Below are positions 31,479 to 39,280 of a stretch of 64,000 bases of DNA, one piece after another; within the stretch, counting starts at the first letter, position 1; every line of letters begins with the position of its first letter. The notes beneath the pieces were generated by a model that worked only from the letters and a program-made list of their open reading frames with translations, was not told the origin of the DNA and did not search any database. The translations under genes and the position numbers were made by a program. Origin of the DNA: Streptomyces sp. CB02056 (lineage in GTDB: Bacteria > Actinomycetota > Actinomycetes > Streptomycetales > Streptomycetaceae); assembly GCF_001905545.1 (NCBI RefSeq), contig NZ_LIPD01000012.1, forward strand, positions 186,001 to 250,000, read 5' to 3'.

Positions 31479-32411
31479 ATGATCCGGAACACCCCTCCCG
31501 GGACGGTCCTCGGCGCGCCGGCCGCGCCGCTGCGCGGGTACGTGCTCGGCTACCGGGGCTACCGGCTGGCGCTGCGGCAGCCGCTCCGACGGCTGGAGGT
31601 GCCGACGGACGTGGTCACCGTGGCGCTCGCCTTCGAGGGCACCATGAGCCTCACCGACGCCGTCTCCCCCGCGGCCGCGGCCTCCTTCGGCTCGGTCGCG
31701 GCCGGGCTGCGCCGCACCGCGACGGTCGCCGAACACGCGGGCGCGCTGCACGGGTTGGCCGTCTCGCTCACCCCGCAGGGCGCGTTCCGGGCGTTCGGGC
31801 CGCTGGCCGGCGAGCTCGGCGGGCACTGGGCCGAGGCCGGGGACGTCCTGGGCCCTCGGCTGCGGGCGCTGACCGACCGGCTGGCCGACGCGCCGAGCTG
31901 GCCGGCCCGGTTCGCCATGCTGGACGGGTACTTCGGCGCGCTGTTCGCGTACGGGCCGGACTGGGACCCGTCCGTGCACTGGGTCTGGCGGCAACTGCGG
32001 CACTCGCACGGGCTGGTGCCGATCGGCACCCTGGTCGAGGGCACCGGGTGGAGCCGCCGCCGACTGGAGCTGCGCTTCCGCGAGCACCTCGGGCTGGCCC
32101 CCAAGCAGGCGGCCGGCATCCTCCGGCTCCAGCGCACCCTCAACGCCCTGACCGCGCACGAGGACCACCCCTCCGAGGACCACCGCTCCGGGCACCGGCC
32201 CACCGGCGCCGACCTGGCCACGCGCTGCGGCTACTACGACCAGTCCCACCTCGACCGGACCTTCCGCGCCATGGTCGGCTGCTCGCCGCGCGCGTTCCTG
32301 GCCGCCCGGCGCACCGCCGCCGCCCTGCCCGGGCCCGCCGAGCGGGTCACCGACCGGGTCAGCGGGCGGGTGACCAGCACCGTCCTGGCCCCAGGGGGTT
32401 CCGGGAGCTGA
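31479..32411 (+). CDS. AraC-family transcriptional regulator
   Basis: The 310-residue protein has a 150-residue N-terminal sensor region of the type found in several actinobacterial AraC proteins (LRGYVLGYRGYRLAL...). A C-terminal double helix-turn-helix (about 195-285) follows: PIGTLVEGTGWSRRRLELRFREHLGLAPKQAAGILRL and LATRCGYYDQSHLDRTFRAMVGCSPRAFL. The second HTH matches the AraC signature. An insert EDHPSEDHRSGHRPTG separates the two HTH units. GGGGAG precedes the ATG. It is divergent from the PPOX-fold gene, a possible target. The ligand is unknown. Confidence 0.87.
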   Translation: MIRNTPPGTVLGAPAAPLRGYVLGYRGYRLALRQPLRRLEVPTDVVTVALAFEGTMSLTDAVSPAAAASFGSVAAGLRRTATVAEHAGALHGLAVSLTPQGAFRAFGPLAGELGGHWAEAGDVLGPRLRALTDRLADAPSWPARFAMLDGYFGALFAYGPDWDPSVHWVWRQLRHSHGLVPIGTLVEGTGWSRRRLELRFREHLGLAPKQAAGILRLQRTLNALTAHEDHPSEDHRSGHRPTGADLATRCGYYDQSHLDRTFRAMVGCSPRAFLAARRTAAALPGPAERVTDRVSGRVTSTVLAPGGSGS

Positions 32412-32559
32412 GGCGTGCGCATTCGTACAAGACGCACCGCTGCCCCGCCCGGCACGCTCGAAGGGCCCGGCCGGTACGGGGGGCCGGCCGGTCACCGGAG
32501 CGGGCGGGGCGGGGCAGGGCGGAAACGGGGCGAGGCGGGCCGGGCGGGGTGTCAGCCGG

Positions 32560-32994
32560 TCAGTGCTTCAGGTACACGCTGTCCATGAACTCGATGATCT
32601 GCTGATCGGTCAGCCGCTGGCCTTCGCGGTGGCCCATCGCCAGGTCGGCCTCGCTGATCATGCCCACCAGCCGGTCCCCGTCGATCACCGGGATCCGCCG
32701 GATCTGGTGCTGCTCCATCTTGCGCAGCACCGTCTCCATGCTGTCCTCGGCGCGTACGCAGTGCAGGTGGCCGCCCAGTTCGATGGCCGTCATCGTGGCC
32801 GGGTCCTTGCCCTCCGCGATACATCGCAGCACGATGTCGCGGTCGGTGATGATGCCCTTGAGCTTCTGGTCGTCGCCGCAGATCGGCAGCGCGCCCACGT
32901 GCTTGTCGCGCATCATCCGCGCGGCCTCGGCGAGCGTCTGGTGGGCGCCGATGCACTGGGCACCGGTGTGCATGATGTCTCGGGCTTTGGTCAC
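32560..32994 (-). CDS. Two-CBS-domain protein
   Basis: The 144-residue protein consists of two CBS motifs. CBS1 (about 5-65) has ARDIMHTGAQCIGAHQTLAEAARMMRDKHVGALPI and GIITDRDIVLR. CBS2 (about 75-130) has EDSMETVLRKMEQHQIRRIPVIDGDRLVGMISEADLA. CBS pairs bind adenosine nucleotides. Stand-alone forms like this one are thought to act as energy sensors or as partners of other enzymes. GTG 32994 is used because AAGGAG lies at the right distance. It is monocistronic. Confidence 0.88.
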   Translation of the reverse strand: MTKARDIMHTGAQCIGAHQTLAEAARMMRDKHVGALPICGDDQKLKGIITDRDIVLRCIAEGKDPATMTAIELGGHLHCVRAEDSMETVLRKMEQHQIRRIPVIDGDRLVGMISEADLAMGHREGQRLTDQQIIEFMDSVYLKH

Positions 32995-33264
32995 GGGGAC
33001 TCCTTCGTCGGTGGTTCCCCCCGCCTGATCCCCCCGCATCCCCCCGGCGGTGCTCCCGGGCTCCCGCCGTCGGGGCGGAAGGGGGCTGTGACCGCGCCCT
33101 CACCATAAGCAACCCCGCCTCCGCCCGCGACCCCGCGCAGCCGGAGCGGGCGAGTCCGCGCGACCTTCGAGGCGGGGCCCGGGGCGCGGCCGCAGAGTGG
33201 AGGAGAACGCGACCGGCCCGGCCACCGGCCCGGCCACCCGCACGTCCCGAGGAGTGAGCGAGCC

Positions 33265-33699
33265 ATGGACACCACCGAGACCCCCGCCCCGCAGGTCTGG
33301 CCCAACCTGCGCGCCACCGACGCCCGGGCCCTGATCCGCTTCCTGGTCGACGCCTTCGGCTTCCAGGAGGTCGTCACCTACGGCGAGGGCGAGTTCGTCG
33401 CGCACGCCGAACTCGCCTGGCCCGAGGGCGGCGGCGTGATGCTCGGCTCCGACCGTCCGACACCCGAGAACGCCGAACCGTGGCCGGGCCTGCCGGGCGG
33501 CTTCACCGCGTACGTGGTCACCGCCGACCCGGACGGCGTGCACGCCCGCGCGGTGGCCGCCGGGGCCCGGATCACCACCGGGCTGTACGAGACCGACTAC
33601 GGCTCGCGCGACTTCGCCGCCGCCGACCCGGAGGGCAACCGCTGGTACTTCGGCACCTACCCGGGCGCGCCCCGGCCGGCCGGCCGCCCACGGGGGTGA
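33265..33699 (+). CDS. VOC/glyoxalase-like protein
   Basis: The 144-residue protein has the vicinal-oxygen-chelate fold: VWPNLRATDARALIRFLVDAFGFQEVVTYG, AHAELAWPEGGGVMLG, and the second half VVTADPDGVHARAVAAGARITTGLYETDYGSRDFAAADPEGNRWYFGTY. This subgroup (PhnB/YetH-like) includes bleomycin-resistance and glyoxalase relatives, but substrates are rarely known. The metal ligands are not all clear. A GGAG-like site precedes ATG. It is followed after 118 bp by the LigD-like gene on the same strand. Confidence 0.83.
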   Translation: MDTTETPAPQVWPNLRATDARALIRFLVDAFGFQEVVTYGEGEFVAHAELAWPEGGGVMLGSDRPTPENAEPWPGLPGGFTAYVVTADPDGVHARAVAAGARITTGLYETDYGSRDFAAADPEGNRWYFGTYPGAPRPAGRPRG

Positions 33700-33817
33700 G
33701 GCGGTCCGCGGCCACGGACGGCCCGGAGCGGCGGCGCCGAGGCGGTGGCCGCCGGACCGGGGCAGACTGACAGCGGGGCCACCCCACCGGAGGCACCGGA
33801 GGCATCGGAGGCGGACC

Positions 33818-35647
33818 GTGCCGCAGATGACGGTGGACGGGCGCACCCTCGCCCTCTCCCACCTCGACAAGGTGTACTACCCGCGCACCGGCACCCCCAA
33901 GGGCGAGGTGCTGCGCTACTACGCCGCCGTGCACGCCGCGCTGCTCCCGCACCTGCGCGACCGCCCGGTCTCCTTCCTCCGCTGCCCGGACGGCGTCGAG
34001 GCGGAGGTGTTCGTCGCCAAGAACCCGCCGCCCGGCACCCCGGACTGGGTGCGCACGGTCGACGTGCCGAGCAACACCGGCGAGCTGCGCCAGGTGGTGC
34101 TGGAGAGCGGCGCGGCGCTGCTGGCGGTCGCCAACCTGGGCTGCCTGGAACTGCACGTCCCGCAGTGGCACGCGGCCCGACCCGCCCTCGCGGACCGGCT
34201 GGTGCTGGACCTGGACCCCGGCGAGGGCGCCGACGTGCTCACCTGCCGCACCGTCGCGCTGCTGCTGCGCGAGCGGCTCGCGGCGGACGGCCTGACGGCC
34301 TGGGTGAAGACCTCCGGCTCCAAGGGCCTGCACCTGCTGGTCCCGATCGAGCCCGCGCCGAGCGCCCGGGTCTCCGGGTACGCGAAGGCGCTGGCCGCCG
34401 CCCTGGAGGCCGAGCACCCGGAGCTGGTGGTGCACACCATGGCCAAGGCCCGCCGCCGGGGCCGGGTGCTGGTCGACTGGTCGCAGAACAACGCCAAGAA
34501 GACCACCGCCGCGCCGTACACCCTGCGGGCCAGGCCGCTGCCGACCGTCTCCACCCCGCTGGCCTGGGCGGAGCTGGAACGGGCCGCCGACGAGCGGGAC
34601 CTGGTCTTCACCCTCGCCGAGGTGCCCGACCGGCTGGCCGCCCACGGCGACCTGCTCGCCCCGCTGCTGGACCCGGAGCGGGCCCGGCCGCTGCCCGGCG
34701 CACCGGCGGCGCCACCGCCGACGGGATCACCACCGACCAGGCGGGCGGAAGGAGCGCGGCCGGCCCAGATGCTGCACCCGCCCGTCGAGGTGATGCGCCC
34801 GGCCGCCGTGGCCGCCGTCCCGCCCGCCGACGGCCTGGGCGGCGGGGGCGTGCAGTACGAGCTGAAGCTGGACGGCTTCCGCTGCGTCGCCTTCGCCCGG
34901 GGCGGGCGGCCCGCGTACCTCCAGTCCCGCAGCGGCCGCGACCTCGCCCCCGAGTTCCCGCCGATCGCCGCCGCCGTCGCCCGGCTGCCGGAGGGCCTGG
35001 TGCTGGATGCCGAACTGGTCGCCTGGCGCGACGGCCGGTTCGCCTTCGGCGAGCTGCTGCGCACCCGCCGGGCCCGCGCCGCCGCCACCGGGGTCGCGCT
35101 CGGCCTGATCGCCTTCGACCTGCTGGCGCTGCCCGGCCGCGACGTACGGGCCCTTCCGCTCACCGACCGCCGCCGGCTGCTGCTCGCCGCCCTCGCCGAC
35201 GTCCCGCCGCCGATCCGGCCGGTCATGGCCACCACCGACCGGGCGGAGGCGCTGGAGTGGACGGAGCGGCTCGCCGACACCGGGGTGGAGGGGCTGGTCT
35301 GCAAGGCCGCGGCGGCCCCGTACCGCCCGCGCGGCGCGGGCCGGGTCTGGGTCAAGTACCGCCGCGGCGACACCCTCGACGCCACCGTCCGCGCCGTCAC
35401 CGGCCCGGCCGCCCACCCGCACGCGCTGATCCTCCAGCTGGACGACGGCCGGGTGTTCCTGACCACCCCGAGGCTCACCCCGGTCCAGTCCCGCGAGGTC
35501 GCCGAACTCGCCCGCCCCCTGCTCGGCCCGCCCGCCACCGACCCGGACCACGGCGAGGTCCACCCGCTGACCGCCCCGCTCCGCGCCGAGTTCACCCTCA
35601 CCGGCCGCCCGCCGTCCGCCACCTTCCTCCGCCTCCGCGGCGACTGA
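33818..35647 (+). CDS. LigD-like polymerase-ligase fusion (NHEJ type)
   Basis: The 609-residue protein has an N-terminal LigD polymerase/primase domain (about 5-285) with DLDPGEG (Asp131 and Asp133, metal ligands), WVKTSGSKGLHLLVPI and VDWSQNNAKKTTAAPY. A Pro-rich linker leads to an ATP-dependent DNA ligase domain (about 320-605). Its adenylation lysine is Lys350 in YELKLDG, and VLDAELVAW, VEGLVCKA and VWVKYRRGDT give motifs III to V. It should add nucleotides to and seal double-strand breaks in end joining with Ku. The 3'-phosphoesterase domain of mycobacterial LigD is missing, and no ku gene lies in the window. GTG 33818 has GGAGG 7 nt upstream. Confidence 0.9.
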   Translation: MPQMTVDGRTLALSHLDKVYYPRTGTPKGEVLRYYAAVHAALLPHLRDRPVSFLRCPDGVEAEVFVAKNPPPGTPDWVRTVDVPSNTGELRQVVLESGAALLAVANLGCLELHVPQWHAARPALADRLVLDLDPGEGADVLTCRTVALLLRERLAADGLTAWVKTSGSKGLHLLVPIEPAPSARVSGYAKALAAALEAEHPELVVHTMAKARRRGRVLVDWSQNNAKKTTAAPYTLRARPLPTVSTPLAWAELERAADERDLVFTLAEVPDRLAAHGDLLAPLLDPERARPLPGAPAAPPPTGSPPTRRAEGARPAQMLHPPVEVMRPAAVAAVPPADGLGGGGVQYELKLDGFRCVAFARGGRPAYLQSRSGRDLAPEFPPIAAAVARLPEGLVLDAELVAWRDGRFAFGELLRTRRARAAATGVALGLIAFDLLALPGRDVRALPLTDRRRLLLAALADVPPPIRPVMATTDRAEALEWTERLADTGVEGLVCKAAAAPYRPRGAGRVWVKYRRGDTLDATVRAVTGPAAHPHALILQLDDGRVFLTTPRLTPVQSREVAELARPLLGPPATDPDHGEVHPLTAPLRAEFTLTGRPPSATFLRLRGD

Positions 35648-35668
35648 CCCCGCCCTCGCTCCCCTTGC

Positions 35669-36253
35669 TCACCGCCTCCGTTTCGCCGCCGCGTGGGCGA
35701 ACTCCGTCACGAAGGCGTCGTCGAACAGCGGCAGGTCGCCCGGCTTGCGGCTGGTGACGAGCGGGCCGGGGCCGTCGTGGCAGACGTGGACCGGCTCGTC
35801 CACCCAGTGGGCGCCGGCGTTGACCAGGTCGGTGCGCAGGCTGGGCCAGGAGGTGAGGGTGCGGCCGCGGACGGCGTCGGCCTCGATGAGCGTCCAGGCC
35901 GCGTGGCAGATCGCCGCGACCGGACGGCCGGCGGCGCAGCAGGCGTGCACGAAGGCGACCGCCGGGCGGTCCAGGCGCAGCCGGTCGGGGTTGGCGACGC
36001 CGCCGGGGAGGACCAGCCCGTCGTAGGCCGCCGGGTCGGCCTCGGCGACCAGGGCGTCCACGGCGAAGGTGTCGCCCTCGGCGTGGTGCCGGACGGTGCG
36101 GACCCGGCCCTCGGCGGTGGACAGCAGCCGCGGGGTGCCGCCGGACTCGGCGACGGCCTGCCAGGGGTCGGTCAGTTCGACCTGTTCGGCCCCGTACGGT
36201 GCGACCAGGAAGGCGATCACGCGTCCGGTGAGCGTGGTGGACGGCCAGCCCAT
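35669..36253 (-). CDS. DJ-1/PfpI-family protein
   Basis: The 194-residue protein has the DJ-1/PfpI fold: FLVAPYGAEQVELTDPWQAVAESGG, YDGLVLPGGVANPDRLRLD, and the nucleophile elbow PVAAICHAAWTLIEAD with the conserved cysteine. Members of the PfpI/YhbO branch act as stress chaperones, deglycase-like enzymes or peptidases. VTSRKPGDLPLFDDAFVTEF near the end is typical. It is the last gene of a compact minus-strand operon after the PRC-like and DUF3040 genes (11-bp and 4-bp gaps), which suggests a general stress role. Confidence 0.88.
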   Translation of the reverse strand: MGWPSTTLTGRVIAFLVAPYGAEQVELTDPWQAVAESGGTPRLLSTAEGRVRTVRHHAEGDTFAVDALVAEADPAAYDGLVLPGGVANPDRLRLDRPAVAFVHACCAAGRPVAAICHAAWTLIEADAVRGRTLTSWPSLRTDLVNAGAHWVDEPVHVCHDGPGPLVTSRKPGDLPLFDDAFVTEFAHAAAKRRR

Positions 36254-36264
36254 GGCGTGGTCGC

Positions 36265-36561
36265 TCAGCGCGGGTGCGGGGCGGTCAGGTCGACGGCCGC
36301 GGGCGGGGCGGAGCTGAGCCTGGCGCGCGGGCAGTCGAGGTGGACGGCGCGGTCGAGGTGGTCGAGCCGGGCGACCAGCCCGGCCGGGACGAGCACCCGG
36401 GTGCCGGGCACCCAGGGGTCGGCGTCGACCAGCAGGTGGTCCCCGGCGTCCTGTTCGACCCGGCCGACCGGGCCGTCGGTGGCGAGCACCTCGTACCCGA
36501 CCAGCGTGAGGTCGGCGGCGGGATGGGAGCCCGGGCGGTACTCCCACAGGTCGGTGGTCAT
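36265..36561 (-). CDS. Small PRC-barrel-like protein
   Basis: The 98-residue protein has a beta-rich pattern, ADLTLVGYEVLATDGPVGRVEQ...DHLLVDADPWVPGTRVLVPAGLVARLD, that resembles PRC-barrel or DUF2171 domains found in stress-associated actinobacterial proteins. It is soluble and has no cysteine in the core. It lies 4 bp after the DUF3040 gene and 11 bp before the PfpI gene, so the three genes form one transcript. The exact role is unknown. Confidence 0.72.
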   Translation of the reverse strand: MTTDLWEYRPGSHPAADLTLVGYEVLATDGPVGRVEQDAGDHLLVDADPWVPGTRVLVPAGLVARLDHLDRAVHLDCPRARLSSAPPAAVDLTAPHPR

Positions 36562-36565
36562 GGTG

Positions 36566-36979
36566 TCACGCCTCCGGACGGTCCCAGGGCCGCCGTTCGC
36601 GGCGCTCCCGGCGCTCCCGGACCTCCGCCGGGTCCACCGCTTCGGTGCCGCCGCGGCCGGCGCGTCGGCGGCGCAGCAGCTCGGAGGCGGCGAACGCGGC
36701 CGCCACGGTGGCCGCCCAGACCACGCCAAGCGCGACCAGTACGGCGGTGGCCGGGGTCCGCAGGCCCACGCCGAGGCAGATCATCGTCATCACCAGGGCG
36801 GTCAGCACGACCCCCGCCGAGAACCTGCGCCCGATGCCGCGGAGCACGCCCCGGACCCGGCTCGGCGGCTCGGCGCCCATGGTGCTCAGCTTCCGGTCGA
36901 GCCGTGTGTCCTGACGCAGATCGGACTCGATCTCCTCGAGGAGCCGCCGCTCCCATCCGCTCAACGCGGGTCCGTCCAT
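36566..36979 (-). CDS. DUF3040 membrane protein
   Basis: The 137-residue protein has the DUF3040 start LSGWERRLLEEIESDLRQDTRLDRKL, two hydrophobic helices (about 53-70, AGVVLTALVMTMICLGVG, and about 75-100), and a strongly basic and acidic tail with RERRERRERRPWDRPEA. Function is unknown for the family, which is common in actinomycetes. ATG 36979 is preferred to an upstream GTG because GGAGGTGA lies 5 nt before it. It is the first gene of the DUF3040-PRC-PfpI operon. Confidence 0.85.
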   Translation of the reverse strand: MDGPALSGWERRLLEEIESDLRQDTRLDRKLSTMGAEPPSRVRGVLRGIGRRFSAGVVLTALVMTMICLGVGLRTPATAVLVALGVVWAATVAAAFAASELLRRRRAGRGGTEAVDPAEVRERRERRERRPWDRPEA

Positions 36980-37045
36980 CTCGGTCACCTCCGACACTTC
37001 GGGTGACGTGCTCGCACCCGGGCGGTTGCCCGGTACGGGCTCGCG

Positions 37046-37492
37046 CTAACCGTTCCGGGCACCGCCTGTTCCGGCGCCGACGGGCCCGAACGCCCGGGGG
37101 CGGGCGAGCAGGCTGTCGTCCAGGACGCTCAACAGGGCGGCGGCGTCGCGGTGGACCTCGGCCGCGCCCGCCGCCCGCAGCTCGGGGCCGGTGTCCCGGC
37201 CGGCCGCCAGGGCGACGCACGGCACCCCGGCCCGCCGCGCCGCCCGGACCTCGCGCACGCTCCCGGCGACGGCCACGGCGTGCGAGGGCCTGCCGTCCAC
37301 CAGGTCCAGCGCGGCCCGCACCGGGTCGCCCCCGGGGTCGGCCACGGCCAGTGCCGGCGCCCCGGCCGGCCCGGGGCCGGTCAGCACGACCGTCCAGCCC
37401 CGTACCGCGCACTCGCGCAGCAACTCGGCACCGCCGGGCAGCGCGGGCTGCCACCAGTCGGTACCGAAGAGAGCCGCCGAGACCACCGTCAT
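37046..37492 (-). CDS. HAD-like protein lacking the catalytic aspartates
   Basis: The 148-residue protein matches the second half of HAD phosphatases (SVREVRAARRAGVPCVALAAGRDTGPELRAAGAAEVHRDAAALL), where DxxxGxxAGxxVxxV and the EL..AGA.xV helix normally lie. The usual DxDGT start is replaced by SAALFGTDWW, and the motif-IV acid is missing. It is therefore probably inactive as a phosphatase: either a decayed HAD gene or a remodelled binding protein. ATG 37492 is used, with a weak ribosome site. It lies 67 bp before the DUF3040 operon on the same strand. Confidence 0.6.
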   Translation of the reverse strand: MTVVSAALFGTDWWQPALPGGAELLRECAVRGWTVVLTGPGPAGAPALAVADPGGDPVRAALDLVDGRPSHAVAVAGSVREVRAARRAGVPCVALAAGRDTGPELRAAGAAEVHRDAAALLSVLDDSLLARPRAFGPVGAGTGGARNG

Positions 37493-37832
37493 GACCACCG
37501 CTTCCGTTCGCGGGCGACGCACCGAACGCTCTCCTCCAGGTTAGGTCGCTCCCCCGCCGCGCGCGCAGCCTGCGCCCCGTGGATCCGCGGCGGGGGGCCG
37601 TGGCAAGGAGCCACGGCGGGGCGCCGCGCGGCCGTCGGTTCGCGCCGCCCGGACCGCCGCTCCGCGCGTGCGCCGTCGCTCCGGAGCGCGGGCCGGGGCC
37701 GGGGCGGGGGCGGCGGCCGCGCGCCGGGGCCCGTCGTGCGGTGCGGTCCGCGAAAAGCCGCTGGTCCGGGGCTGCCCGCAGGCCCTAGGGTGTCGCCCCG
37801 TCACATTGGTCCAGTCCAGGAGTCCGTCCCCG
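37493..37832. other. Divergent intergenic region with DasR-like site
   Basis: No gene is seen in these 340 very GC-rich bases. The last 30 bases before the DUF4328 gene hold a DasR-like palindrome (37805-37820). Confidence 0.5.
37805..37820 (+). promoter_or_regulatory. DasR-like operator upstream of DUF4328
   Basis: ATTGGTCCAGTCCAGG shares 14 consecutive bases (ATTGGTCCAGTCCA) with the chitinase operator at 18859 and matches 12 of 16 positions of the DasR consensus. It sits 13 bp before the ATG at 37833, where a bound repressor would block initiation. Confidence 0.45.
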
Positions 37833-38534
37833 ATGCCTTCGCCCGCCCTGTACCGCTCGCCCAGACCCAGCTCCACCGCCGCCACCGTCCTGCTCGCCGT
37901 GTGCGGCACCGCGACCCTCGCCTCGCTCGCCGCGGGCTTCCGCCTGTACGGGGAGGCGGGGGAGTTCGCCGCCGACTCCGACCTGGCCGACGAGTCCGCG
38001 CTGACGGACGCGGCCCTGCTCTACGACAACGTCAGCCTGGTCCAGACGCTCACCCTGCTGGCCTCGGCGGTCGCCTTCATCACCTGGTTCCACCGGGTGC
38101 GGGTGAACGCGGAGGTCTTCGACCCGAGCGGGCACCGGTTCAAGCGCGGCTGGGCGATCGGCGGCTGGTTCACCCCCGTGGTCGCCCTCTGGTTCCCGTT
38201 CCGGATCACGGTCGACACCTGGACGGCCAGCGCCCGGCCGGACGCCTCCGGGGTGCGCCTGCCGCACCCCCAGCCGCTGGTCAACCTCTGGTGGGCCACC
38301 TTCTGGCTGGCCAACGCGACCGGCCGGTTCGGCGCCAACTACCTGAACTCGGCGAAGTACCCGGACGACTACCAGACCGCCCTCGGCTGGCTGCTGGCCT
38401 CCGACGTGCTGGAGGTGGTCGCCGCCGTCCTCGCCGTCCTGGTCGTCCAGCGGCTGACGGCCATGCAGGAGGAGCGCTTCGCCGAGTCCACCGCCCACGC
38501 GTACGCGGTCCGCGGCGGAACCGTCCGGGGCTGA
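37833..38534 (+). CDS. DUF4328 membrane protein
   Basis: The 233-residue protein has four or more hydrophobic helices (about 18-40, 68-92, 112-132, 148-168, 190-210) and the DUF4328 features FITWFHRVRVNAEVF, RFKRGWAIGGWFTPVVALWFPFRI and LVNLWWATFWLANATGRFG. Function is unknown. The family is common in actinomycetes, sometimes beside signalling proteins. The position of a DasR-like palindrome directly before the start suggests control by amino-sugar status. ATG 37833 is used, and no strong ribosome site precedes it. Confidence 0.87.
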   Translation: MPSPALYRSPRPSSTAATVLLAVCGTATLASLAAGFRLYGEAGEFAADSDLADESALTDAALLYDNVSLVQTLTLLASAVAFITWFHRVRVNAEVFDPSGHRFKRGWAIGGWFTPVVALWFPFRITVDTWTASARPDASGVRLPHPQPLVNLWWATFWLANATGRFGANYLNSAKYPDDYQTALGWLLASDVLEVVAAVLAVLVVQRLTAMQEERFAESTAHAYAVRGGTVRG

Positions 38535-38569
38535 GCCGTTCCGCCGGCCGGGGGCCCGCGGCCGGGCGC

Positions 38570-39169
38570 TCAGTCCGTGAACGGGTCCGAGGCCAGCCGG
38601 GCGTGCAGGTGCTCGTCCGTGTAGACGCCCCCGCCGTAGGTGTAGGAGGCGCGCAGGGTGCCCTCGTACGGGAAGGCGGCCCGCTCGGCGACCCGGCAGG
38701 AGGCCTCGTTGCCGACGGCGTGGTAGAGCTCGATCCGGCGGGCGCCGGCGCGCTCCACTGCCCAGCGGGTGACGGCGGTGGTGGCCCGGGTGGCCAGGCC
38801 CCGCCCGCGGGCCGCGGCGAGCAGCCAGTAGCCGACCATGGCCACGCCGTCGTCCCGGTTGCTCCACCCCAGGTAGGCGTTGCCGCAGAGGCTGCCGTCG
38901 GCGGCGTCGATCACGGCGAAGGAGGCCGCGCTGCCGTCGGCCCAGCCTGCCTCGCAGCGCTCCAGGTAGGCCTGCGGGTCGACCGGGCCGGTGGCGCTGA
39001 GCGGGTTCCAGCGGGCGACGGCCGGGTCCGCCGCGGCGGCGAGCAGGGCGGGCACGATTCCGCCGGCCACGTCGAGGCCTGGCCCCCACGGGCGCAGCAC
39101 GGCGTCGCCGAGGTCGAGGACGGTGGGGCGGAACAGCCGCTGGGCGGTGCCGGGATCGCTGATGGTCAT
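38570..39169 (-). CDS. GNAT acetyltransferase, RimJ/RimL type
   Basis: The 199-residue protein follows the RimJ/RimL pattern: AVLRPWGPGLDVAGG, FAVIDAADGSLCGNAYLGW, VGYWLLAAARGRGLATRATTAVTRWAV (acetyl-CoA pyrophosphate loop R-G-x-G-x-A), and NEASCRVAERAAFPYEGTLRA. Such enzymes acetylate protein N-termini, amino acids or antibiotics, and the target is not visible. It is convergent with the DUF4328 gene and lies downstream of the TNT gene on the same strand with 111 bp between. Confidence 0.87.
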   Translation of the reverse strand: MTISDPGTAQRLFRPTVLDLGDAVLRPWGPGLDVAGGIVPALLAAAADPAVARWNPLSATGPVDPQAYLERCEAGWADGSAASFAVIDAADGSLCGNAYLGWSNRDDGVAMVGYWLLAAARGRGLATRATTAVTRWAVERAGARRIELYHAVGNEASCRVAERAAFPYEGTLRASYTYGGGVYTDEHLHARLASDPFTD

Positions 39170-39280
39170 CCCGTCTTCCTATCCCCCGCTCCCGGGGGCC
39201 CGCCAGCGAATATTCCGGTGCCCGACTTCGCCCGCCCGCTCCGCCCTCGTGGACGGAGCGGGCGGGCGGACGGGGCGCGG

